A DNA stretch of 64,000 bases from Arthrobacter sp. OY3WO11 (GTDB taxonomy: Bacteria > Actinomycetota > Actinomycetes > Actinomycetales > Micrococcaceae): the NCBI RefSeq assembly GCF_001641125.1, contig NZ_LWLP01000001.1, positions 2,776,079-2,840,078 on the forward strand, read 5' to 3'. The position numbers and the translations under genes were made by a program. The notes beneath the pieces are model-generated. The model did no database searches. It saw only the letters and a program-made list of their open reading frames with translations, and had not been told where the DNA came from. Below, in pieces: positions 8,877-19,165 of the stretch. The number at the start of each line of letters is the position of its first letter. Positions within the stretch are counted from its first letter, which is position 1.

Positions 8877-10466
8877 TTAGTCCTCCAGGTCCACTTCACG
8901 CACCATCTCGGCGCCGATGCCGGCCTTGATGGCGTCCAGAACCTGCTGGGGTACGGAGCTGTCGATGGTCAGCAGGGCAAGCACCTGGCCGCCTTCGTCA
9001 GAGCGTGCCACCTGCATGCCGGCGATGTTGATGTTGTTCATGCCCAGGATGTGGCCGATAGTTCCGATGACGCCGGGACGGTCGGTGTAGGCCACCACCA
9101 CGAGGTGCTCGCTGATCGGGATTTCAACTTCGAACCCGTTGATGCCAACGAGCTTCTGGATCTGCTTGGGTCCGGTCAGGGTACCGGCCACGGAGATCTG
9201 GGTGCCGTCGCTGAGGGCGCCCCGGAGGGTCAGGACGTTGCGGTACGACTCGGTTTCGGGTGTGGTGATCAGGCGGACGTTGATGCCCCGCTGCTCAGCG
9301 ATGACCGGAGCGTTGACGTAGGAAACCTGCTCGGTCACGACGTCCGCGAAGATGCCCTTCAGGGCAGCCAGTTCCAGGACCTTGACGTCAAGGGACGAGA
9401 TCTCGCCAGCCACTTCGACGTCGAACTGGGTCAGGGAGGCGTGCGTCAAGGCGGTGAAGATCCGGCCCAGCTTCTCGATCAGCGGGATGCCGGGACGGAC
9501 ATCGGGGGCGATGACGCCGCCGGCCACGTTCACGGCGTCGGGCACCAGTTCACCGGCGAGGGCGAGGCGGACCGACCTGGCGACCGAAACGCCGGCCTTT
9601 TCCTGCGCTTCGTCGGTGGAGGCGCCGAGGTGCGGGGTGACCACCACGTTGTCCAGCTTGAAGAACGGGAGGTCGGTGCTGGGCTCCTTGGAGAAGACGT
9701 CCACGCCGGCGCCGGCGATTTGGCCGTCCTGCAGGGCCGTGAAGAGTGCTTCCTCGTCCACCAGTCCGCCGCGGGCCACGTTGACGACGTAGGCGGTGCT
9801 CTTCATCTTTTTGAAGGCGTCCGCGCCCAGCATGCCCACCGTCTCCGGCGTCTTGGGCATGTGGATGGTGATGAAGTCCGCCTGGGCCAGAAGCTCGTCC
9901 AGTGTCACCAGCTGCACACCAAGCTGGGCCGCGCGGGCTGAGGTGATGTAGGGGTCGTACGCAAGGATCTTGGTGTCAAAGCCCTTCAGCCGGGCGGCCA
10001 CAAGTGCGCCGATCCGGCCCAGGCCGATGATGCCGATCTTCTTTTCGAAGAGTTCGATGCCCGTGTACTTGGAGCGCTTCCACTCGCCATCCTTCAGGGC
10101 TGCGCTTGCCTGCGGGATGTGGCGGGCCAGGCTGAGGATGTGGCCAACGGTGAGTTCAGCTGCCGAAACGATGTTCGAGGTGGGCGCGTTGACCACCATG
10201 ACGCCGGCCTGGGTAGCTGCCTTGATGTCCACGTTGTCCAGGCCTACGCCCGCGCGGGCGATGACCTTGAGGTTCTTCGCAGCCGCGATCGCCTCGGCGT
10301 CCACCTGCGTGGCCGAGCGGACCAGGATTGCGTCAACGTCGCCGATGGCGGAGAGCAGCTGGGAACGGTCGGCACCGTCGGTCTGGCGGATCTCGAAGTC
10401 CGGGCCCAGGGCCTCGACGGTAGCGGGGGAAAGTTCTTCGGCGAGCAGTACTACGGGTTTTGACAC
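8877..10466 (-). CDS. serA: D-3-phosphoglycerate dehydrogenase
   Basis: This 529-residue enzyme oxidises 3-phosphoglycerate with NAD as the first committed step of serine synthesis. It is the long (type I) form: catalytic/NAD core with GIIGLGRIGALVAARLKGF, VNVARGGLVDE and catalytic HLGAST; then an allosteric substrate-binding domain; then a C-terminal ACT domain (GMNNINIAGMQVARSDEGG) that normally binds serine for feedback inhibition. The GTG at 10466 has AGAGGA upstream; the longer frame to 10505 is not needed and the length matches the family. The ilvC terminator lies upstream. Confidence 0.95.
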   Translation of the reverse strand: MSKPVVLLAEELSPATVEALGPDFEIRQTDGADRSQLLSAIGDVDAILVRSATQVDAEAIAAAKNLKVIARAGVGLDNVDIKAATQAGVMVVNAPTSNIVSAAELTVGHILSLARHIPQASAALKDGEWKRSKYTGIELFEKKIGIIGLGRIGALVAARLKGFDTKILAYDPYITSARAAQLGVQLVTLDELLAQADFITIHMPKTPETVGMLGADAFKKMKSTAYVVNVARGGLVDEEALFTALQDGQIAGAGVDVFSKEPSTDLPFFKLDNVVVTPHLGASTDEAQEKAGVSVARSVRLALAGELVPDAVNVAGGVIAPDVRPGIPLIEKLGRIFTALTHASLTQFDVEVAGEISSLDVKVLELAALKGIFADVVTEQVSYVNAPVIAEQRGINVRLITTPETESYRNVLTLRGALSDGTQISVAGTLTGPKQIQKLVGINGFEVEIPISEHLVVVAYTDRPGVIGTIGHILGMNNINIAGMQVARSDEGGQVLALLTIDSSVPQQVLDAIKAGIGAEMVREVDLED

Positions 10467-10522
10467 GGCTGATCCTCTGCGTTGCAGTCCGGGGGATAAA
10501 AACAAGTCTAGGCCGACGGAAA

Positions 10523-10556
10523 GGCCGGGCTCACATTGTTAAGTGTGAACCCGGCC
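10523..10556 (-). terminator. Terminator downstream of ilvC
   Basis: GGCCGGGCTCACA and TGTGAACCCGGCC form a stem with an 8-base loop. On the minus strand it is followed by TTTCC. It separates ilvC from serA. Confidence 0.7.
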
Positions 10557-10592
10557 TCACAGTCTGCCTTTATAACGGCACCTTGGGCAGCC

Positions 10593-11708
<1,116 letters not shown>

Positions 11709-12221
11709 CTAGGCGGAACGCAACGCCCTGTCACTCATGGAGCGGGATCCCCGTCCAACGGCCAGGGTGCCGGACTGCACGATTTCGCGGATGCCGAAGG
11801 GCTCCAGCACTGAGAGCAGCGCTGCAAGCTTCTCCGGAGTACCGGTTGCCTCAATCACCAACGAGTCTGTGGACACGTCGACGACGGCGGCACGGAACAG
11901 GTCTGCAGCCTGGGTCACCTGCAGACGTGTCGCGGCATCCGCACGTACCTTGACCAGGATGTGGTCTCGCTGTACGGAAGATTCAGAGGTCAGCTCAACG
12001 ATCTTGATGACGTTGATCAGTTTGTTGAGCTGCTTGGTGACCTGCTCGATCAGGTCGCCGTCGGCGTCGACGACGACGGTCATCCGGGAGATGCCCGGAA
12101 CCTCGGTGGGGCCAACAGCCAGTGAGTTGATGTTGAAGGCACGGCGGGCGAAGAGGCTCGCGACGCGGGTCAGGACGCCGGGCTTGTCTTCAACCAGGAC
12201 GGAGAGTGTGTGGCGGCTCAT
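11709..12221 (-). CDS. ilvN: Acetolactate synthase small (regulatory) subunit
   Basis: This 170-residue protein binds the catalytic IlvB subunit, activates it and carries the valine feedback site. The N-terminal ACT domain (HTLSVLVEDKPGVLTRVASLF, then FNINSLAVGPTE) is typical, followed by the smaller C-terminal domain (VVDVSTDSLVIEATGTPEKL). The ATG at 12221 has AGAGGA 6 bases upstream and lies only two bases after the ilvB stop, so the two subunits are co-expressed. Confidence 0.96.
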   Translation of the reverse strand: MSRHTLSVLVEDKPGVLTRVASLFARRAFNINSLAVGPTEVPGISRMTVVVDADGDLIEQVTKQLNKLINVIKIVELTSESSVQRDHILVKVRADAATRLQVTQAADLFRAAVVDVSTDSLVIEATGTPEKLAALLSVLEPFGIREIVQSGTLAVGRGSRSMSDRALRSA

Positions 12222-12223
12222 GG

Positions 12224-14131
12224 TCAGTCCTCTTCTTCCCATTCCGGGGTCATGTTGCGGGCAACCTGGATCTGGTCATTGCTCACGCCGGCGGGCACCA
12301 TCGGCCACACCATGGAGTTCGGGCTCACCACGAAGTCGATGACCACAGGCCGGTCGTTGATTTCGAGTGCCTTCTGGATGGTGGCGTCGATGTCCTCGTC
12401 GCGTTCACAGCGGAACGAGGCGCAGCCGTAGGCCTCCCCCAGCTTGACGAAGTCCGGGATGCGGACGGTGTCGTGGCCGGTGTTGAGGTCCGTGTTTGAG
12501 TACCGCCCCTCGTAGAAGAGGGTCTGCCACTGCCGGACCATACCCAGGGAGGAGTTGTTGATCACCGCCACCTTGATGGGGATGTTGTTGATGGCGCAGG
12601 TGGCCAGTTCCTGGTTGGTCATCTGGAAGCAGCCGTCGCCGTCGATGGCCCAGACCACACGGTCCGGCTCGCCGACCTTGGCGCCCATGGCGGCCGGAAC
12701 CGCGTAGCCCATGGTCCCGGCACCGCCTGAGTTCAGCCAGGCGTGCGGACGCTCGTACTTGATGAACTGCGCTGCCCACATCTGGTGCTGGCCCACGCCG
12801 GCAACGTAAACGCCTTCGGGGCCGGTCAGGGCGCCGATGCGCTCAATAACCCGTTGCGGTGCGCTGAGCCCGTCATCGGGTTCGGTCCAGCCCAGCGGGT
12901 AGGTCTCCTTGAGGTTGTTCAGGAAAGCCCACCAGGTGGTGAGGTCCGGTGTTCCGGATGCCTCGAACTGGGTGCGCACAGCGTCGGTAAGCTCGGGGAT
13001 GATTTCCTTGACGGACCCAACGATGGGCACGTCCGCGGTGCGGTTCTTGGAGATCTCGGCGGGGTCGATATCCGCGTGGATAACCTTCGCCATGGGCGCG
13101 AAGGTCTTGAGGACACCGGTGACGCGGTCATCAAAACGGGCACCGAGGGTGATGAGAAGGTCGGACTGCTGCAGAGCAGTCACGGCAGAGACGGTGCCGT
13201 GCATGCCGGGCATTCCCATGTGCTGCGGGTGTGAGTCCGGGAAGGCGCCCTTGGCCATCAGCGTGGTGACAACCGGGGCTCCGGTGGCCTCGGCGAGTGC
13301 CAGCAGTTCCGCCGAGGCGTGCGCCTTGATGACGCCGCCGCCCACGTACAGCACGGGCTTGCTGGCAGCTGCGATCAGCTTGGCGGCCTCGCGCACCTGC
13401 TTGCTGTGCCCGCGGGTAACCGGGCGGTAGCCGGGCAGGTCGATCTTCGGCGGCCAGGAGAAGGTCATCTGGCCAACCTGAGCGTCCTTGGCCACGTCCA
13501 CGAGGACAGGACCGGGGCGCCCGGTGGAAGCGAGGTGGAACGCCTCAGCCATGACATGCGGGATGTCGTTGGGGTCCGTCACCAGGAAGGAGTGCTTGGT
13601 GATGGGCATGGTGATGCCCACGATGTCCGCTTCCTGGAACGCATCGGTTCCGATCACGCCGCTGGACACCTGGCCGGTGATGGCCACCAGCGGAACGGAG
13701 TCCATGTGGGCGTCCATGATGGCGGTGACGAGGTTGGTGGCGCCCGGGCCCGAGGTGGCGATACACACGCCAACCCGTCCGGTCACCATGGCGTAGCCTT
13801 GCGCGGCGTGGCCGGCTCCCTGTTCGTGACGGACCAGCACGTGATTCATGCTGGAGGCCATCAAGGGGTCATAGGTGGGCAGGATTGCGCCACCGGGCAA
13901 ACCGAAAATATCGTCGACGCCGAGTTCTTCGAGCGAGCGGACAATAGCTTGCGAGCCGGTCATCACCGTTGGGGGTACAACGTTGTTCGGCCCAAGGACA
14001 GGAGAGGCAGCAGCAAGGTCGGCAGCGACGACGGCCTGGTCAGCCGCCCGGTCGGCGCGTTCCGGAGCCTTGGTGGCTCCAGCGGACTTAGTAGCCATCA
14101 GCGAGGGGCTGATCGGCGATCCTTTGCTCAT
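12224..14131 (-). CDS. ilvB: Acetolactate synthase large (catalytic) subunit
   Basis: This 635-residue ThDP- and FAD-dependent enzyme catalyses the first common step of Val/Leu/Ile synthesis. It shows the catalytic-Glu region [27 protein letters not shown], and the ThDP/Mg motif starting [15 protein letters not shown] with the conserved NN. An Ala-rich extension of about 50 residues precedes the core, common in actinobacteria. The ATG at 14131 follows AAGGAAG. Expression is probably set by the attenuator and leader peptide directly upstream. Confidence 0.96.
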   Translation of the reverse strand: MSKGSPISPSLMATKSAGATKAPERADRAADQAVVAADLAAASPVLGPNNVVPPTVMTGSQAIVRSLEELGVDDIFGLPGGAILPTYDPLMASSMNHVLVRHEQGAGHAAQGYAMVTGRVGVCIATSGPGATNLVTAIMDAHMDSVPLVAITGQVSSGVIGTDAFQEADIVGITMPITKHSFLVTDPNDIPHVMAEAFHLASTGRPGPVLVDVAKDAQVGQMTFSWPPKIDLPGYRPVTRGHSKQVREAAKLIAAASKPVLYVGGGVIKAHASAELLALAEATGAPVVTTLMAKGAFPDSHPQHMGMPGMHGTVSAVTALQQSDLLITLGARFDDRVTGVLKTFAPMAKVIHADIDPAEISKNRTADVPIVGSVKEIIPELTDAVRTQFEASGTPDLTTWWAFLNNLKETYPLGWTEPDDGLSAPQRVIERIGALTGPEGVYVAGVGQHQMWAAQFIKYERPHAWLNSGGAGTMGYAVPAAMGAKVGEPDRVVWAIDGDGCFQMTNQELATCAINNIPIKVAVINNSSLGMVRQWQTLFYEGRYSNTDLNTGHDTVRIPDFVKLGEAYGCASFRCERDEDIDATIQKALEINDRPVVIDFVVSPNSMVWPMVPAGVSNDQIQVARNMTPEWEEED

Positions 14132-14177
14132 CGGACTCTTCCTTGTGGATCATCTGTGGTTCGTGGAAACTGCAGGA

Positions 14178-14217
14178 AATAAAAAAACCCCTCAGCCTGG
14201 CGGCTCTTCGAGGGGTT
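14178..14217 (-). terminator. ilvBN(C) transcription attenuator
   Basis: On the minus strand AACCCCTC (14217-14210) pairs with GAGGGGTT (14193-14186), with an inner GCC/GGC helix, followed by seven Ts. This is a classic intrinsic terminator placed between a Val/Ile-rich leader peptide and ilvB, inside the 5' untranslated region. It should end transcription when branched-chain aminoacyl-tRNA is plentiful. Confidence 0.88.
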
Positions 14218-14242
14218 GCGCGTGACGGTTCGTTACCCGGGG

Positions 14243-14296
14243 CTAATGTGCCACGCGCTTGGTAAGGACGACGACGATGCCGGTAACGAAAGTCAT
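14243..14296 (-). CDS. ilvB leader peptide (attenuation peptide)
   Basis: This is a 17-residue peptide, MTFVTGIVVVLTKRVAH, ending in TAG. Seven of 17 residues are Val, Ile or Leu, with the run IVVVL at positions 7-11, as in leader peptides whose ribosome stalling controls ilv operons. It ends 26 bases before the attenuator stem. TTGACA (14327-14332) and AAAACT (14303-14308), spaced 18 bases apart on the minus strand, form a plausible promoter whose start point would fall at the ATG, so the leader message may begin with its own start codon. Confidence 0.85.
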   Translation of the reverse strand: MTFVTGIVVVLTKRVAH

Positions 14297-14302
14297 GCGT
14301 TC

Positions 14303-14332
14303 AGTTTTCCCTCTGGGCAAGATGCGTGTCAA
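14303..14332 (-). promoter_or_regulatory. Candidate promoter of the ilvB leader
   Basis: A perfect -35 TTGACA (14332-14327) is followed after 18 bases by AAAACT (14308-14303), a weak -10. The start codon of the leader peptide lies 7 bases further on, so initiation there would give a leaderless transcript. Confidence 0.55.
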
Positions 14333-14389
14333 CGAGCTGCCCCGCGATCTCACCATGTGGACCTCATTGTCCACTCTTTGGCTGGCTCC

Positions 14390-14455
14390 CCCAACTAAGT
14401 AGCAGCAAGTGTCGTTTTGAGCGTCCAAAACGACACTTGGCGCTACCTAGTTGGG
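14390..14455. repeat. Long palindromic repeat (CCAACTA...AAAACGACACTTG family)
   Basis: Two 30-base arms (14390-14419 and 14426-14455) are complementary with three mismatches around a 6-base loop. The core is AAGTGTCGTTTTG and its complement, with outer ends CCCAACTA. It begins 22 bases after the ilvD stop and lies upstream of the ilvB promoter, so it may act as the ilvD terminator. It carries no gene and resembles a dispersed intergenic palindrome rather than an operator. Confidence 0.75.
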
Positions 14456-14477
14456 ATTAGCCGCCGAAACGCAGCTG

Positions 14478-16196
14478 CTACCCGCAGTATGCGCCTGTGC
14501 TGGCGCTGTGCACCAGCTTGGCGTACTTGGCCAGGACGCCCTTCGTGTAGCGTGCGGGCAGGGGCTCCCAGCCCACCTTTCGGGCTTCGAGCTCTGCCTC
14601 GTCCACCAGCAGGTCGAAGCTGCGGGCGGCGATGTCCACGCGGATCCTGTCGCCGTCCTTCACGAAGGCGATGGGGCCGCCGTCGACCGCTTCCGGGGCG
14701 ACGTGGCCGATGCACAGGCCGGTGGTGCCGCCGGAGAACCTGCCGTCGGTGAGGAGCAGGACGTCCTTGCCCAGGCCGGCACCCTTGATGGCGCCGGTGA
14801 TGGCCAGCATTTCGCGCATGCCCGGGCCGCCCTTGGGGCCTTCGTAGCGGATCACGACGACGTCGCCGGCCTGGATCTGGCCGTTGTCCAGTGCGTCCAG
14901 GGCGCCCTGCTCGCGCTCGAACACCCGGGCGGTTCCTTCAAAGACGTCGGCGTCAAACCCTGCGCTCTTCACGACGGCGCCTTCGGGGGCCATAGTGCCG
15001 TGCAGGATGGTGATGCCGCCGGTCTTGTGGATGGGGTTGTCCAGCGCGCGGAGGATCTTGCCGTCCACGTCCGGCGGGTTGATGGCCTCGAGGTTTTCGG
15101 CCACGGTCTTGCCGGTGACGGTGAGGCAGTCGCCGTGCAGCAGGCCGGCGTCGAGCAGTGCCTTCATGATCACGGGCACGCCGCCGATCTTGTCCACGTC
15201 GGTCATGACGTAGCGGCCGAAGGGCTTGAGGTCGCCCAGGTGCGGGATCTTGTCGCCGATTCGGTTGAAGTCATCCAGCGTCAGCTCGACTTCGGCCTCG
15301 CGGGCGATGGCCAGCAGGTGCAGCACGGCATTCGTGGAGCCGCCGAACGCCATGGTGACGGCGATGGCGTTCTCGAAGGCCTTTTTGGTCATGATGTCGC
15401 GGGCGGTGATGCCCTGGCGCAGCAGATTGACGACGGCTTCGCCGGACTTGCGGGCGAACTCGTCACGACGGCGGTCTGCCGAGGGCGGGGCGGCGGAGCC
15501 GGGCAGGGACATGCCGAGCGCCTCGCCGATGCAGGCCATGGTGTTGGCCGTGTACATGCCGCCGCAGGCGCCTTCGCCCGGGCAGATGGCCTTTTCGATG
15601 CGCGTCAGGTCTTCCATGCTCATCTTGCCGGCGGCACACGCGCCCACGGCCTCGAAGGCATCAATGAGGGTGACTTCCTTCTCGGAGCCGTCCTCAAGCT
15701 TGACCCAGCCGGGCATGATGGAGCCGGCGTAGAGGAACACACTGGACAGGTCCAGGCGGGCTGCTGCCATGAGCATTCCGGGAAGCGACTTGTCACAGCC
15801 GGCCAGCAGCACGGATCCGTCGATCCGCTCAGCCTGCATCACGGTCTCCACGGAGTCGGCAATGACTTCGCGGGAAACCAGGGAGAAGTGCATGCCTTCG
15901 TGGCCCATGGAGATGCCGTCGGACACCGAGATGGTGCCGAACTGCATGGGGAAACCGCCGCCCGCGTGCACGCCTTCCTTGGCGCCCTGTGCGAGCCGGT
16001 TCAGGGATAGGTTGCAAGGAGTGATCTCGTTCCACGAACTCGCGACACCGACCTGGGGTTTTGCGAAGTCGTCGTCCCCCATGCCGACCGCGCGGAACAT
16101 GCCACGTGCGGGAGCCGCGTGGATTCCGTCGGTTACAACCCGGCTCCGGGGTTTGATGTCAGGCTTGTTCTCGGTTGCGATGTGGGTGTCACTCAT
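14478..16196 (-). CDS. ilvD: Dihydroxy-acid dehydratase
   Basis: This 572-residue iron-sulfur dehydratase makes the 2-oxo acids that IlvE transaminates. The cluster cysteines sit in [22 protein letters not shown] and [13 protein letters not shown]. It is transcribed in the same direction as ilvBNC but separated from it by a palindromic repeat and the ilvB leader, so it is probably a separate unit. The ATG at 16196 has no ribosome-binding site; TAGACT ends 7 bases upstream, fitting a leaderless message. The 267-bp region upstream up to the next gene shows nothing else I can name. Confidence 0.95.
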   Translation of the reverse strand: MSDTHIATENKPDIKPRSRVVTDGIHAAPARGMFRAVGMGDDDFAKPQVGVASSWNEITPCNLSLNRLAQGAKEGVHAGGGFPMQFGTISVSDGISMGHEGMHFSLVSREVIADSVETVMQAERIDGSVLLAGCDKSLPGMLMAAARLDLSSVFLYAGSIMPGWVKLEDGSEKEVTLIDAFEAVGACAAGKMSMEDLTRIEKAICPGEGACGGMYTANTMACIGEALGMSLPGSAAPPSADRRRDEFARKSGEAVVNLLRQGITARDIMTKKAFENAIAVTMAFGGSTNAVLHLLAIAREAEVELTLDDFNRIGDKIPHLGDLKPFGRYVMTDVDKIGGVPVIMKALLDAGLLHGDCLTVTGKTVAENLEAINPPDVDGKILRALDNPIHKTGGITILHGTMAPEGAVVKSAGFDADVFEGTARVFEREQGALDALDNGQIQAGDVVVIRYEGPKGGPGMREMLAITGAIKGAGLGKDVLLLTDGRFSGGTTGLCIGHVAPEAVDGGPIAFVKDGDRIRVDIAARSFDLLVDEAELEARKVGWEPLPARYTKGVLAKYAKLVHSASTGAYCG

Positions 16197-16463
16197 AGGG
16201 GAAAGTCTATGGCTCCGCCGAACGGCGCAACGACAGATCAGGAACGTTTGGGTGCAAAAAACAGAAAATTTCATTCAGGTTATGGACATGCATCTCAGAT
16301 AATGAGATGAACCGGGGCTGCCCTCCCCCGCCTGTGGCGCGGCCCACTGGGGTTGGCCGCCTGCGCTGGCACCCGCCAACCGCCCCGTCAATCTGGACAG
16401 TTCTGACCGCCGGACGTAGCGTCGGGGAAAGTACACCTTGCCATCCGGACTGAAGGGCTTGCC

Positions 16464-17606
16464 ATGGATTTCGTTTTCTGGATCATTCTGCTTGTTGTCA
16501 TCGTGGGCGTCGTGTGGTGGCTGCTCAAACGCAACAGTTCATCCTCGGCACCGGGGGCCTCCGCCCCGGAGAAGACCCGCGCGGACGGAGCGCTTTCCGG
16601 GGGCAGTGCCGCAGCGTCCGCTGAAGCTGCCGGAACTACTGGGATTGCCGGGGCAGCAGGCTTCGGCCGCCCCGCCGAGCCCGTGGCCCCCACCACCGCC
16701 GATGATCATGCCGGAGCAACGGCATCGGCCCGCGAGGCGGAGACGGCGCAGCCCACCGGCACGAAGGCGCGGGAAGGTTCCGGCGCTTCCTCCGCGGCCG
16801 CCGCAGCAACCGGCGCGTCTGGTGTCTCCGGATCCACCGCCGCCCCGGCAGCGTCCGGGCAGGACGTAAGCCGCCAGGACGACGACGAGTGGGAGACCCA
16901 GTGGTCTGAGGCTTCGGGCTCCTCGGCAGTTTCCCCCGGCGCGGCATCCAGGGGCGGCGGCTCGACGGGCGGCGTTCCCACCCAGGCAGCCCAGGTTAAT
17001 CCGGCCGCCGAAAGCGAGGTGGCCGCTGCAACGGGGCACCAGGCGGAAGCTGCGGCAGCGCCGGATGCGGAATCCCACCGTGCCCCGGTCCACCACCCCG
17101 AGTACACCGAGCCCCACGCTCCCACGCTGCCGGGCGCGGAAACAGCCGCAGTGGAGGGCTTTGACGACGCCGGGACGGCAGCACAGGCTCCGACGCCTGC
17201 GGGTGCCAGCGCACCGCAGCCCTTCCAGGAGGACAGTTCAACGGCGGCCGCGGGGCCCGGCGTTGTGTCCGGACACGCCGCCACCGCTGAAACCGCGGAC
17301 CGCACCCAATCTTCCGCGCTGGTGGAAACCGGAGCGGACCGCACTCAGCAGCAGCCCCAGGCAGCACCAGCGCCGGAACCGGCGGGACACCTGGCAGCCG
17401 ACGAGCCCTATGGCGCCGGTTCGGCGGCCGCCGGAACAGACGGCAGCGGCCCGGACGGGTACACCGTGAAAGGCGATGCCGGAGCCATGGTCTACTACGA
17501 GGACGGACACCCCGACTATGAGCAGGCCCAGGCTGACGTCTGGTTTGAATCGGAGGCGCATGCCGAGGCAGCAGGCTTCCGGGCTCCACGGCGGAGGCGA
17601 TTCTAG
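16464..17606 (+). CDS. Membrane-anchored Ala/Gly-rich protein with C-terminal sunset domain
   Basis: This 380-residue protein opens with one membrane helix (VFWIILLVVIVGVVWWLL, residues 4-21). About 300 residues of Ala/Gly/Ser/Glu/Pro-rich, probably disordered sequence follow. The last 50 residues (GYTVKGDAGAMVYYEDG, then VWFESEAHAEAAGF) resemble the small sunset domain seen in actinobacterial membrane proteins such as ArfC variants. The role is unknown; a cell-envelope scaffold is a guess. The start has AAGGGC upstream. The 3' end overlaps the next gene if that gene starts at 17560. Confidence 0.8.
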   Translation: MDFVFWIILLVVIVGVVWWLLKRNSSSSAPGASAPEKTRADGALSGGSAAASAEAAGTTGIAGAAGFGRPAEPVAPTTADDHAGATASAREAETAQPTGTKAREGSGASSAAAAATGASGVSGSTAAPAASGQDVSRQDDDEWETQWSEASGSSAVSPGAASRGGGSTGGVPTQAAQVNPAAESEVAAATGHQAEAAAAPDAESHRAPVHHPEYTEPHAPTLPGAETAAVEGFDDAGTAAQAPTPAGASAPQPFQEDSSTAAAGPGVVSGHAATAETADRTQSSALVETGADRTQQQPQAAPAPEPAGHLAADEPYGAGSAAAGTDGSGPDGYTVKGDAGAMVYYEDGHPDYEQAQADVWFESEAHAEAAGFRAPRRRRF

Positions 17607-18729
17607 GAGCGCCCAAGCCGGCTCCGGCCAGCCCCTTCCCAGGCCTAACAAGCGCTTGCCTGCTGCCGCTGCGGCCTGCCTCGCGTTGCTTCTGGCAGGC
17701 TGCACGGGCGGACCCGGCGGCGGGCCGACCGGAAGCACCACCCTTCCGGAGGCAACGGAGGTGCGCGTGCCGGACGTCGCCGAACGCCTTGAACTTCAAC
17801 TGGACATCCCATGGTCCGCCGTGTTCCTGCCGGATGGAACGGCCATCATCTCCGAGCGCGATACCGCCTTCCTCAAAGCTGTGCCGGCAGGAGACAGGAA
17901 GGCCGTAACCCTCGGCGAAGTTCCGGGGGTGGCCCCCGCCGGCGAGGGCGGCCTGCTGGGACTTGCGCTGTCCCCCGGCTTTGCGGCTGACCGCTACTTG
18001 TACATGTACTTCACGGCACGGGAGGACAACAGGGTCGCCAGGGTGAGGGTGCAGGAATCCAGGGGCGGCACACTGTCCCTGGACGAGCCCGAGACCATTT
18101 TCACCGGCATCCCGAAGGCCAACACCCATAACGGCGGCAGGATCCGATTCGGCCCGGACGGATTCCTGTACGTGGGAACGGGCGACTCCCAGCGCAGGGA
18201 CCAGCCCCAGGACCCTCAAGCCCTGGGCGGCAAAATCCTTCGACTGACGGCCGACGGCCGTCCCGCACCGGGCAATCCCTTCGGTAACGCGATCTACAGC
18301 CTGGGCCACCGGAACGTCCAAGGACTCGCATGGGACAGCGCAGGTCGATTGTGGTCAAGCGAGTTCGGTCCCGACGTCAATGACGAGCTGAACCTGATTG
18401 TCCCGGGGGGAAATTACGGCTGGCCTGCGGTGACTGGCGCGCCCGGCCGTCCTGAGTTCCAGGACGCAAAAGTCGTGTGGCCTTCAACGGGCGAAGCCTC
18501 CCCCAGCGGGCTGGAGATCGTAGGCTCCACTGCATACCTGGGGGCGCTTCGGGGCCAGCGTTTATGGACAGTGCCCCTGGAGGGCGCTGAAGCCGGGACG
18601 CCTGTGGCCCATTTCACACGCCAGTTCGGCAGGATCCGCGACGTCGTGCGCACCCCGGAGGGCGGATTCTGGCTTCTGACCAACAACGAAAACCCTGATT
18701 TCGTGCTGGTTTTGCCCCCACCTGCGTGA
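17560..18729 (+). CDS. PQQ-type sugar dehydrogenase-like lipoprotein (GSDH/Asd family)
   Basis: This secreted beta-propeller protein resembles soluble aldose (glucose/sorbosone) dehydrogenases. Diagnostic stretches are GEGGLLGLALSPGF, NTHNGGRIRFGPDGFLYVGTGD split around the catalytic-region His, and GHRNVQGLAWD. A lipobox (LLLAGC) predicts a lipid anchor outside the cytoplasmic membrane. Whether it binds PQQ or is a non-enzymatic paralogue cannot be read here. The start is uncertain: ATG 17560 (GGAGG only 3 bases upstream) gives a long basic N-region and 389 residues; TTG 17656 gives a very short signal sequence. Confidence 0.82.
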   Translation: MPRQQASGLHGGGDSRSAQAGSGQPLPRPNKRLPAAAAACLALLLAGCTGGPGGGPTGSTTLPEATEVRVPDVAERLELQLDIPWSAVFLPDGTAIISERDTAFLKAVPAGDRKAVTLGEVPGVAPAGEGGLLGLALSPGFAADRYLYMYFTAREDNRVARVRVQESRGGTLSLDEPETIFTGIPKANTHNGGRIRFGPDGFLYVGTGDSQRRDQPQDPQALGGKILRLTADGRPAPGNPFGNAIYSLGHRNVQGLAWDSAGRLWSSEFGPDVNDELNLIVPGGNYGWPAVTGAPGRPEFQDAKVVWPSTGEASPSGLEIVGSTAYLGALRGQRLWTVPLEGAEAGTPVAHFTRQFGRIRDVVRTPEGGFWLLTNNENPDFVLVLPPPA

Positions 18730-18754
18730 GGCGGGAGCCTGCCAGGATGTCGAT

Positions 18755-18783
18755 TTCACATGGGCAAAAAGTTCGTGTAGAGT
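18755..18783 (+). promoter_or_regulatory. Candidate promoter of tRNA-Lys
   Basis: TTCACA (18755-18760) and TAGAGT (18778-18783) are separated by 17 bases. Transcription would start about 55 bases before the tRNA. Confidence 0.5.
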
Positions 18784-18843
18784 TTCATGTCGTTGCGGAG
18801 GTCAACGGGGAAAGAAAAGCCCGATGACCATAGCAAAGAAGAT

Positions 18844-18919
18844 GCACCTCTAGCTCAATTGGCAGAGCAATTGACTCTTAATCAATGGGTTCCGGGTTCA
18901 AGTCCCGGGGGGTGCACCA
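18844..18919 (+). tRNA. tRNA-Lys (anticodon CTT)
   Basis: The cloverleaf is complete: acceptor GCACCTC pairs with GGGGTGC, the D-arm is GCTCAATTGGCAGAGC, the anticodon stem ATTGA/TCAAT holds loop CTCTTAA with anticodon CTT, and the T-arm is CCGGG-TTCAAGT-CCCGG. The 3' CCA is encoded (18917-18919). Confidence 0.97.
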
Positions 18920-18924
18920 ATGGG

Positions 18925-18968
18925 AAAACAGCCTCCGGCTCGCAGAAACGCGAACCGGGGGCTGTTTT
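18925..18968 (+). terminator. Terminator after tRNA-Lys
   Basis: AAAACAGCC (18925-18933) pairs with GGCTGTTTT (18960-18968), with an inner CCGG/CCGG helix, followed by GTTGTG. It lies 6 bases after the tRNA. The following 200 bp before the next gene show nothing further I can identify. Confidence 0.8.
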
Positions 18969-19165
18969 GTTGTGTGCCGAATTGCAAGCGTGCATGCCGA
19001 CTTTCATTCCGGTTTTCGCTTCAGGCCTGTGGAGTTGGTCGCTGTGTGGCGGCATTCTTTGGTCGCTCCGTGTCGCAGGACTGCGCGTAGGCAAACGCCT
19101 TACGGACGTGGCGGGTCTGGAGAGGCAGGAGTTGGACGCGCTCGTCCGGCGACTAGGCTGGCGCC

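Noticed and set aside
14451-16010. 519-residue plus-strand open frame opposite ilvD
   Set aside because: Antisense shadow of ilvD; composition rich in His/Ala/Gly/Val without domain signatures.
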